Source: Acidobacteriota bacterium
GTDB taxonomy: Bacteria > Acidobacteriota > Thermoanaerobaculia > Multivoradales > JAHEKO01
Reading direction: 5' to 3'
Length of the DNA stretch: 6,799 nucleotides
NCBI GenBank assembly: GCA_029861655.1
Contig: JAOTZA010000174.1
Coordinates: 1 to 6,799, forward strand
Position numbers and translations under genes: made by a program
The notes under the pieces: generated by a model
Database searches by the model: none
Told to the model about the DNA's origin: nothing
The model's input: only the letters and a program-made list of their open reading frames with translations
In this document: in pieces, positions 1 to 5,715 of the stretch
Layout: the number at the start of each line of letters is the position of its first letter
Numbering within the stretch: position 1 is the first letter of the stretch

Positions 1-217
1 CCGAGCTCAGATCGCCCGAGCTCCTGTAGCCGAGTCGCAACGTGGCCAGGGCGTCGGTCCTGTTGGTCAGAGCGTCGGCCTCGCGATTGATGCGGCTGAG
101 CACCGAAGCTCCCCCTATTGGCGGCAGGGGTGGCGGAGGGGGCGCGGTCTGCGACCAGACGGCACAGGGAATCAAGGCCACAAGAAACGACATCAGGAAT
201 CTGTGGATACGCGGCAT
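1..217 (-). CDS. Exported proline-rich protein of unknown function, N-terminal part only (runs off left edge)
   Basis: Reading the minus strand from an ATG at 217 gives 72 codons open to the window edge. The protein begins MPRIHRFLMSFLVALIPCAV, a clear signal peptide: basic start (R3, R6), hydrophobic core at about residues 7-19, and a likely signal peptidase I site near residues 20-25 (V-W-S-Q-T-A). A proline stretch follows (PPPPPLPP, about residues 26-33), then a charged, probably helical segment. There is no lipobox; the lone Cys in the signal is in the wrong context. The start is supported by an AAGGA ribosome-binding site about 8 bases upstream (on the plus strand, near 226-230) and by a possible promoter at 255-284. 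It is divergent from the hydrolase gene. I do not recognise a family. Secretion to the periplasm or beyond is a confident inference; function is not known. Confidence 0.72.
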   Translation of the reverse strand, partial: MPRIHRFLMSFLVALIPCAVWSQTAPPPPPLPPIGGASVLSRINREADALTNRTDALATLRLGYRSSGDLSS

Positions 218-239
218 ATTCGTATTCCTTTCTTGCCGT

Positions 240-1175
240 ATGGAAGATGCAAAGATTCTACCAACAGAACACCAGCCATGTAACGATATATTCACAAGCG
301 TGCTGCTGCGTCTGTTCTTCATCTGGACCGCTCTCTGTCTGCGGCTTCTGGGAGCCCGCCGGGTGCGGCATCGCATCGGCGATATCACCCTGCTGACGTA
401 CGAGATCGGACGCGCCGGGCGGGAGCCCTGGGTGCTTTTGCACGGTCTCGGCTCGACCTCGCTCTCCTGGTTCAGGCTGCTGACGGCGCTCAGGCGCCGG
501 TGTCACCTGGTCGTACCCGAGATGTCATCCCTCGGGGGCACCCAGGCACCCTGTGGTGGCCTCAATATCTCCGAAGGCGTCTCGGCGATCACTTGGTTGA
601 TCGAGAATCGCTTTCCAGGTCGTAGCGTGTCGCTGGCGGGGATCAGTCTCGGGGGCTGGATGGCGACCCGCCTGGCTCTCGCCCGCCCCGATCTCGTCGA
701 TAGACTGGTCCTGGTGAGCGCCGGCGGCTACCGCGACCAGGACTGGGACGGGATCCAGGAGATGACGAACGTACGGGATTACGCCGGAGTCGAACGGATG
801 TACGGGGCTCTCTTCCGCCGCACTCCCCTTGCCTTCAAATGGTCGCGCAAGGGGTTTCTCGCCACCTACAACTCGCGCGCCGTGCGGCATGTTCTCGAAA
901 CCGCCACCGAGGAAGAAACCTTCGACGCAAGAGAGCTGAGCGGTCTCGAGATGCCGGTGGCACTCATATGGGGAGAACACGACGGCCTTTTTTCTCCCGC
1001 GGCGGCGCGCGCGATGGAGGCAGCCATCCCGCGGGCGGAGCTCACCGTGATTCCCGATCGCGGCCACGCCATCCACTGGGAAGCGCCGAAAGAGCTGGTG
1101 AACGCGATCCTCGATTTTCGCAATAACACGGCTACCGCCACCGAGTCCGACCGAGACTCGATCGCGGCTGCATAG
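240..1175 (+). CDS. Alpha/beta hydrolase (esterase/lipase-like) with hydrophobic N-terminal segment
   Basis: A 311-residue protein if the ATG at 240 is used. It shows the alpha/beta hydrolase layout: oxyanion-hole HGLGS at 68-72, nucleophile elbow GISLG with Ser136, Asp248 in WGEHDG, and His276 in DRGHAIHW, so the Ser-Asp-His triad is complete. The region between about 165 and 235 would be the cap domain that sets substrate choice. Residues 21-38 (VLLRLFFIWTALCLRLLG) are hydrophobic and followed by Arg-rich sequence, suggesting a membrane anchor or amphipathic helix with the catalytic domain possibly facing the cytoplasm. Substrate cannot be told; carboxylic ester hydrolysis is the family default. 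The start is uncertain: neither ATG 240 nor GTG 300 has a good ribosome-binding site, and 240-299 is A+T-rich, which favours GTG 300 (291 residues). An upstream ATG at 42 would overlap the opposite-strand exported-protein gene and is unlikely. It is probably co-transcribed with the CxxC gene 10 bases downstream. Confidence 0.85.
   Translation: MEDAKILPTEHQPCNDIFTSVLLRLFFIWTALCLRLLGARRVRHRIGDITLLTYEIGRAGREPWVLLHGLGSTSLSWFRLLTALRRRCHLVVPEMSSLGGTQAPCGGLNISEGVSAITWLIENRFPGRSVSLAGISLGGWMATRLALARPDLVDRLVLVSAGGYRDQDWDGIQEMTNVRDYAGVERMYGALFRRTPLAFKWSRKGFLATYNSRAVRHVLETATEEETFDARELSGLEMPVALIWGEHDGLFSPAAARAMEAAIPRAELTVIPDRGHAIHWEAPKELVNAILDFRNNTATATESDRDSIAAA
255..284 (-). promoter_or_regulatory. Possible sigma70-type promoter for the leftward exported-protein gene
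   Basis: On the minus strand the hexamer TAGAAT (plus coordinates 255-260, five of six matches to TATAAT) lies 18 bases downstream of GTTACA (279-284, four of six matches to TTGACA). A start point near 248 would give a leader of about 30 bases before the ATG at 217. The surrounding 240-299 is clearly richer in A+T than the rest of the window, as expected for a promoter region. This is a match by eye to E. coli consensus and the host's sigma factor preference is unknown. Confidence 0.35.
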
Positions 1176-1185
1176 GGAGGCCCAA

Positions 1186-1350
1186 ATGTCGATACCCGAT
1201 TTTCTGGTCTGCGTCGAGTGCGAGTCGCCCTGCTACATCTTCGAGTGGAAGGAAGGCGTGTTGACCGAGGCAATCTGCGAGGTCTGTGGTAACGATGATC
1301 CCGATTCCTTCGTAACGCCAGACGACTACGACGCTTTGGCCGGCGGGTAG
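1186..1350 (+). CDS. Small CxxC...CxxC protein, putative zinc ribbon, 54 residues
   Basis: The ATG at 1186 is preceded by a strong ribosome-binding site, GGGAGG at 1175-1180, five bases away and touching the hydrolase stop codon. The 54-residue product begins MSIPDFLVCVECESPCYIFE and ends at TAG 1348-1350. Cysteines fall as C9-x2-C12 and C31-x2-C34, with an extra C16; an 18-residue gap between the pairs fits a small zinc ribbon or rubredoxin-like knuckle. The rest is very acidic, with many Asp and Glu towards the C-terminus (residues 37-49), so binding nucleic acid by charge is unlikely; a protein-partner or metal-binding role is more plausible. No family is recognised. The ten-base gap from the hydrolase suggests one transcript. 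Its last 25 bases overlap the end of the opposite-strand kinase gene. Confidence 0.72.
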   Translation: MSIPDFLVCVECESPCYIFEWKEGVLTEAICEVCGNDDPDSFVTPDDYDALAGG

Positions 1351-2741
1351 ACCGCACCCGCGGGTCCATCGGACTCTTCGGACGACACTCTGACCGGCTC
1401 TTGCCCGTCAGCGAAACCCGAACCGCACTCGGGCAACAGCAGCTGCACCCTTGTCCCGACGCCGGGAGTGCTTTGAACCCGCACTTCTCCACCGTGGTTG
1501 TCGGCGATCCGCTTGACCACGGCGAGGCCCAGACCGGTCCCTCCCTTCCGGGTCGAATAGAAGAGATCGAAGATGTTCTCCATCCGTTCACTGGGGATCC
1601 CCACACCGTTGTCCAGAACTTCCAAAAGGACGTCTGCTCCTTCTCGCCTGGCGATCAGACGGATCTCCGGCGGGCGCTCGCTTTCCTCGGTGGCGCCGAG
1701 CGCGTTTTGCACCAGGTTCAACAACAACTGGGTCAGCTGGCCCGGATCGACACAGACCAGCGCACCGGCTGAGCGGTCCTCGACCAACAGATCGGCGCCA
1801 CGTCGATCCAGATCGGTGGACATCAGCTCCTGGCAGCTTCGCAGCAGATCACGCGCAGACGTCTCGGTGAGCTCGAGCGGTCGCGGCCGGGCGTATTGAA
1901 GGAAGTCCGTCACCAGATGCTCGAGCCGGCCGATCTCCGATCGAGTCAGGGTCAGCAAACGCCTCATGGAACCGCTGACCCGCTGGATGGCCGGCTCCTC
2001 CTCGAGAAGCTGCATGTTGAGACTCAGCGAGTTGAGAGGGTTGCGAATCTCGTGAGCCAGACCCGAGGCCAGCGTGCCGATATAGGCCAGCCTCTCGGCT
2101 TCCGCTGCCTTCGCCTCGAGACCCCTGCTGCGGCGCCACAGCCACCAGATGATCAGATACGCCAGCAGCAGGACGACCAGGGTCACCGCGCCGATCAGCG
2201 AGGTCTGTCGAATGAGCTCGCTCCGTAGAACGCCGATCCTCTTCTGCAACTCACCCTGGCTCAACCCGATATGGACAAAACCCAGATCACCGATCGGCTC
2301 GTTGAGTTCGAAGGTCTCTTCCCGGGTGGTTGTCTGGGTCTCGATCCCGGCCGGGATCTCGCGCGGCTCGATCGACGGGATTCGCCCCACGTCGACCGGC
2401 AGCTCGGCAAGGTTGTGACTCCGAAAAACCAGCCGCCCGTCACGGTCGCGGATCTCAACTTCCTGTACAAAGTTGCGCTGCTTGAGCACGGCGTCTATGT
2501 AGGTCTGGATCTCCCGCTCTTTCGCGATCGCCGTGAAGAGATCGTCCTCGCGTGAGAGACGTTCGCTGAGCTGTCCCGCCAGCCCCCGCGCCTCGGCGCG
2601 TGCCTCGAGCAGGATACGCTCGACTTCCTTCTGCGAGAGCGAACGAAATATAAACCAACCCAGCAGTCCCAGGTCGAAGAGAACAAAGAGACCCAGGAAG
2701 ACCGATGCGGCGATGAGCCTGCGCGGGGCGGGGGAACGCAT
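1326..2741 (-). CDS. Membrane sensor histidine kinase (two transmembrane segments, HisKA + HATPase_c)
   Basis: A 471-residue sensor kinase of the NtrB/AtoS-like class. In order: transmembrane segment 1 at about 9-32; an extracytoplasmic domain at about 33-178, whose EVEIRDRDGRLVFRSH stretch (94-109) resembles Cache/PAS-like sensor folds; transmembrane segment 2 at about 180-202; a charged linker; HisKA dimerisation helix with GLAHEIRNPLNSL and phospho-acceptor His230; and an HATPase_c domain with N box (N342, N346), G1 box DNGVGIP (377-383), F box around FDLFYS (391-396) and G2 box GTGLGL (401-406). All catalytic motifs are intact. No receiver, PAS-after-membrane or HAMP domain is obvious. 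Residues 438-471 form a polar tail beyond the catalytic core. The start ATG at 2741 has GGAAGAG five bases or so upstream. The gene lies 12 bases after the SEC-C gene, implying co-transcription. No response regulator is in the window, so target and signal are unknown. Confidence 0.95.
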   Translation of the reverse strand: MRSPAPRRLIAASVFLGLFVLFDLGLLGWFIFRSLSQKEVERILLEARAEARGLAGQLSERLSREDDLFTAIAKEREIQTYIDAVLKQRNFVQEVEIRDRDGRLVFRSHNLAELPVDVGRIPSIEPREIPAGIETQTTTREETFELNEPIGDLGFVHIGLSQGELQKRIGVLRSELIRQTSLIGAVTLVVLLLAYLIIWWLWRRSRGLEAKAAEAERLAYIGTLASGLAHEIRNPLNSLSLNMQLLEEEPAIQRVSGSMRRLLTLTRSEIGRLEHLVTDFLQYARPRPLELTETSARDLLRSCQELMSTDLDRRGADLLVEDRSAGALVCVDPGQLTQLLLNLVQNALGATEESERPPEIRLIARREGADVLLEVLDNGVGIPSERMENIFDLFYSTRKGGTGLGLAVVKRIADNHGGEVRVQSTPGVGTRVQLLLPECGSGFADGQEPVRVSSEESDGPAGAVYPPAKAS

Positions 2742-2753
2742 CGTCTCTTCCAG

Positions 2754-3020
2754 TTATTTCTGGAAGAACAACCGACGGTACCAGGGCACTCCCTGCTCTT
2801 TGAGCTGGCGCCGTGCCTCCGCGCGGTGGCGCTTCTCTGCCAAACGATCCAGCTTGGCGAGAAACGCCGCCCCTTCTTGCTGGTGACAGTCCTTGTACTT
2901 TGTTCCGCTGCCACACGGGCAAGGCTCGTTGCGTCCGATCTTTTTTGTGTGACGCGGCGGGGGACTGTTCGAAAAACCCGGCCAAACAACCTTCGAGTGA
3001 TGTTTCATCTTTGCGGCCAT
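2754..3020 (-). CDS. Small SEC-C motif (zinc-binding) protein, 88 residues
   Basis: The C-terminal zinc-binding motif of SecA is recognisable as GRNEPCPCGSGTKYKDCH (residues 29-46), with the expected ligands C34, C36, C45 and H46. In SecA this motif contacts SecB and ribosomes; stand-alone SEC-C proteins are common but mostly unassigned. Residues 1-28 are basic with Pro-rich sequence, and 50-76 form a charged Lys/Arg/Glu helix, probably coiled. The C-terminus is aromatic and basic (WYRRLFF). The start chosen is ATG 3020 because GGAGAG sits directly upstream at 4 bases spacing; an in-frame extension reaches back to 3470 but would run through the divergent transporter gene and has unlike composition. 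A second Met (codon 5, at 3008) is possible. It begins a two-gene unit with the histidine kinase. Specific function unknown. Confidence 0.85.
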   Translation of the reverse strand: MAAKMKHHSKVVWPGFSNSPPPRHTKKIGRNEPCPCGSGTKYKDCHQQEGAAFLAKLDRLAEKRHRAEARRQLKEQGVPWYRRLFFQK

Positions 3021-3097
3021 AATTCTCTCCTTGCCCTCTATCCTAATCCGATATCCTGGGTCCGTCCCTTTTGTAGCGTAATAGTCTTGGGGTTCCA
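3021..3097. promoter_or_regulatory. Divergent intergenic region with leftward and rightward gene starts
   Basis: This 77-base gap separates the divergent starts of the SEC-C/kinase unit and the peptide-transporter operon, so promoters for both probably overlap it. It is richer in A+T than its surroundings. I see no hexamer pair good enough to name on either strand, and no clear inverted repeat that would mark an operator. The SEC-C gene has a strong ribosome-binding site (GGAGAG, leftward); the binding-protein gene has only a weak G-run (3089-3092). Confidence 0.5.
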
Positions 3098-4753
3098 ATG
3101 AAGTGGTGCAAAGACAGAAGCGTGGCGCCCTTCTCGACGACTGCCCTTCTGGTGCTAGCGGCTCTGGGCTGCCGATCCGACCACCCCGCCGGCGCGGCGC
3201 GGGGAGAAGGGGGTGAACCGCAGCAGGGGGGCACGGCCATAATAGGCGCCAGCATCGACCCCGGAGGGCTGAATCCGTTGCTTTCGGAAACAAAGTTCGC
3301 TCGCGAGGTCCACGACCTACTGTTTCTCCGCCTGCTCGATGAGCAGGCGGATTACAGCGATCACCCCCCGACGTTCGAGCCCGAGCTGGCTGAGAGCCAC
3401 ACCTGGGCCGAGGACGGTCGATCGGTGGAGATGCGGTTGCGTCAGGACGTCGTCTGGAGCGACGGCACACCCGTGACGGCGGAGGACGTCGTTTGGACTC
3501 ACGAAGCCCAGATCGACCCCGACGTCGCCTGGAACTGGTCTCAGCAGAAGGACGGCATAGAGCGAATCGAGGCCCAGGGGCCGTTTACCGTAGTCTTCCA
3601 CCTCCGCGAGCCCCACTCCGCAAGCCTCGCCGACCTCAACGAGGGAGTCATCCTGCCCAAGCACGTCTGGGGCCGTCTGCCGTTTTCCGAGTGGCGGAGC
3701 CAAGGGGATTGGTTTCGAGAGAATCTCGTCGTCGACGGTCCTTTTCGGGTTGCCGATTGGCGGGCCGGCCGGGAGATCGTTCTCGAGCGCAACACGGATT
3801 ACTATCGTCAGGGCTTTCCACGACTCGACAGCGTGGTCTTTCGCTTCATCCCCGAGAAAGCCAATCAGCTCGAGCAGCTTCTGAGCGCCCAGCTCGATTA
3901 CGCTCAATCGCTCCGGCCCGAGTGGGTGGACAGGGTGGTTGAGTCGGAGCGGGTACGCCTGATCGCCTATCCGACACGCCACTACGCGTACATCGTCTGG
4001 AACGGCTGCAAGGAACCGTTCTCCGATCCCCGGCTCCGACGCGCCCTGACAGTGGCGATCGACCGCGAGTCGATCACCGAAGCACTCTACTCGGACTACG
4101 CCACCGTTGCCGCGTCACCAATACTGTCCAGCGTCTGGGCCTTCAATCGAGACATCGAGCCCTTGCCTTACGACGCTACCGAGGCGCGGCGGATACTCGA
4201 ATCCCTCGGTTGGACGGACAGCGACGGAGACGGAGTTCGCGACCGCAACGGCGAGCGCCTCTCGTTCAAGCTGAGTACCAATTCCGACAACCGGATTCGT
4301 GTCGACGCCATCACCATGGCCAAAACCCAACTCGCTCAGGTGGGTGTCGAGGCCGAGCTCGATCTGATGGAGTTCGGCACCTTGATCGATCGCAATAACG
4401 ACCACGACTTTGATGCCTCGCTCTCGGCATGGGCCATCGACACTTCACTCGACCTGAGGCCGATTTTTCACATCGAATCCATCGGCAACGGCTCGAACTA
4501 TGGTTGCTATAGCAACCCGGAAGTGGACGACTTGCTCGACCAGGCACGGCGAGCCCGGGATCCCGAAACACTCAAACGCCTACTGGCAGGAGTCCAGCAG
4601 CGGATCCACGAAGAACAACCGTACACTTTTCTGTGGGAGCCGATGCAGATCGACGGGGTCGCCAACAGACTTCGAGATCCGAGTCCCAACGCTCTCAGCG
4701 TCTTCGCCAACCTCGAGGAGTGGTGGATCTCACCCGGCTCCGCCACTCGATGA
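3098..4753 (+). CDS. Peptide/nickel-type ABC transporter substrate-binding lipoprotein (SBP family 5)
   Basis: This 551-residue extracytoplasmic solute receptor captures ligand and delivers it to the two permeases encoded next. The N-terminus has a basic start, a hydrophobic stretch at about 10-24 and a relaxed lipobox ending LAALGC, so Cys25 would be lipidated after signal peptidase II cleavage; a Gly/Ala-rich spacer follows. Family 5 signatures are plain: EPELAESHTWAEDG (94-107), the LRQDVVWSDGTPVTAEDVVW block (114-133), GPFRVADW (214-221) with ERNTDYY (230-236), and DPRLRRALTVAIDRESI (310-326). A DSDGDGVRD loop at 374-382 looks like a calcium-binding loop; similar GWxDxDGDG loops are known in this family. 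Length is typical. Family members bind di- and oligopeptides, nickel chelates or sugars; the sequence alone does not decide, though peptides are the default. The stop overlaps the next start as ATGA (4750-4753), so translation is probably coupled. Confidence 0.93.
   Translation: MKWCKDRSVAPFSTTALLVLAALGCRSDHPAGAARGEGGEPQQGGTAIIGASIDPGGLNPLLSETKFAREVHDLLFLRLLDEQADYSDHPPTFEPELAESHTWAEDGRSVEMRLRQDVVWSDGTPVTAEDVVWTHEAQIDPDVAWNWSQQKDGIERIEAQGPFTVVFHLREPHSASLADLNEGVILPKHVWGRLPFSEWRSQGDWFRENLVVDGPFRVADWRAGREIVLERNTDYYRQGFPRLDSVVFRFIPEKANQLEQLLSAQLDYAQSLRPEWVDRVVESERVRLIAYPTRHYAYIVWNGCKEPFSDPRLRRALTVAIDRESITEALYSDYATVAASPILSSVWAFNRDIEPLPYDATEARRILESLGWTDSDGDGVRDRNGERLSFKLSTNSDNRIRVDAITMAKTQLAQVGVEAELDLMEFGTLIDRNNDHDFDASLSAWAIDTSLDLRPIFHIESIGNGSNYGCYSNPEVDDLLDQARRARDPETLKRLLAGVQQRIHEEQPYTFLWEPMQIDGVANRLRDPSPNALSVFANLEEWWISPGSATR
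3328..3350 (+). repeat. Perfect 10-bp inverted repeat with 3-base loop inside the binding-protein gene
   Basis: The arms CCGCCTGCTC (3328-3337) and GAGCAGGCGG (3341-3350) are exact reverse complements around the loop GAT. The RNA would form a very stable hairpin at codons 77-84 of the binding-protein gene. No T-run follows, so it is not an intrinsic terminator. The encoded residues (RLLDEQA region) look like normal family sequence, so it may be a by-product of codon choice. Confidence 0.6.
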
Positions 4754-5715
4754 TCGGCTATCTGGCGCGCAGAGCGGCGACCGCGCTGGCGTTGGTCTTT
4801 CTAGTCCTGACCGTTCTTTTCTTTCTCGTCCGGCTGGCGCCCGGTCGTCCGGCGGCCTTTTACGACAACCAGCTGGCAACAGCGGACGAGCAGGAGAATC
4901 TGCGCAGAGCCTTCGGCCTCGACCAACCGATCCCTATTCAGTATCTCCATTGGCTCGAGTCAACGGTGACGGGAAATTGGGGCGTTTCATTCAGCAAACA
5001 TCGCCCGGTCATCCACGTCCTGGCCGAGAGCTTGCCGCAGACCCTATTGCTGGCAACGACCGCGTTGTTTCTCCAATACCTCCTCGGTCTGGTTCTCGGC
5101 ATAACGAGTGCACGCCGGCTGGGATCGCTGGGCGACCACTTGATACGTCTGCTCTCACTGATCGTCTACTCTATTCCGAGCTTCTGGCTGGGGCTCATGG
5201 CGCTTCTTCTTCTGAGCTACCGGCTGCCGTTCTTCCCCGGCGGCGGCATGAATTCCGTCGGCGCCGCCACGATGTCACCTTGGGGATACGCCCTCGATCT
5301 CGCCCACCACCTGGCTCTACCGGCTGGGGTCCTGGGGATCGCGGCGGCGGCCGGGGTGGCACGTCATGTACGCAACGACCTGGCCGATGTTCTGCAGGAG
5401 GACTACATCCGGACGGCGCGCGCAAAGGGCGTCAGCGAGCACGCTGTCGTATGGGTTCATGGGCTCAAGAACGCGGCGGCGTCGCTCACACAGCTCGCGG
5501 GACTAGCCCTTCCCTTCCTGCTGAGCGGAGCCCTGGTGATCGAGGTGGTTTTCTCTTGGCCCGGCATGGGCAGGCTTACCTTCGACGCGATCACCGCGCG
5601 AGACTACCCACTGATCCTGGGTGCCACCACCCTCACGGCCCTTCTGGTCGTAGGCGGCAGCTTCCTTGCCGATGTTCTGCTGGCGGTGGTCGATCCGAGG
5701 GTTCGCGATGCCTAG
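4750..5715 (+). CDS. ABC transporter permease, DppB/OppB type
   Basis: A 321-residue inner-membrane permease, one half of the translocation pore for the adjacent binding protein's ligand. About six membrane segments can be placed: 9-28, 97-119, 133-156, 183-204, 246-268 and 288-312. Family marks include RAFGLDQPIPIQYLHWL (53-69) with NWGVSF (76-81), the SFWLGLMALLLLSYRLPFFPGGG stretch beginning at 144, and the cytoplasmic EAA loop DYIRTARAKGVSEHAVVWVH (218-237) that docks on the ATPase, followed by GxVxIExVFSWPGMG-like sequence at 260-274. The start ATG 4750 is chosen because it overlaps the preceding stop as ATGA and gives the standard N-terminus leading directly into the first membrane segment; an in-frame upstream extension would only read through the binding-protein gene. 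Its end overlaps the next gene by 8 bases. Confidence 0.95.
   Translation: MIGYLARRAATALALVFLVLTVLFFLVRLAPGRPAAFYDNQLATADEQENLRRAFGLDQPIPIQYLHWLESTVTGNWGVSFSKHRPVIHVLAESLPQTLLLATTALFLQYLLGLVLGITSARRLGSLGDHLIRLLSLIVYSIPSFWLGLMALLLLSYRLPFFPGGGMNSVGAATMSPWGYALDLAHHLALPAGVLGIAAAAGVARHVRNDLADVLQEDYIRTARAKGVSEHAVVWVHGLKNAAASLTQLAGLALPFLLSGALVIEVVFSWPGMGRLTFDAITARDYPLILGATTLTALLVVGGSFLADVLLAVVDPRVRDA

Noticed and set aside
2..24. Repeated CCGAGCTC near the left edge
   Set aside because: Only two 8-base copies inside coding sequence, explained by repeated Ser/Leu-type codons; no array or further copies.
1356..1365. Palindrome ACCCGCGGGT near the convergent gene ends as a possible terminator
   Set aside because: It has no loop to speak of, no following T-run on either strand, and lies inside the kinase coding sequence.
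866..1606. A 246-codon minus-strand frame covering the hydrolase end, the CxxC gene and the kinase end
   Set aside because: Arg/Ser-rich low-quality translation opposite genes with clear motifs; no ribosome-binding site or recognisable domain.
3021..3470. N-terminal extension of the SEC-C protein to 238 residues
   Set aside because: It would run antisense through the start of the binding-protein gene, its translation is Arg/Pro-rich and featureless, and a strong ribosome-binding site sits just before ATG 3020.
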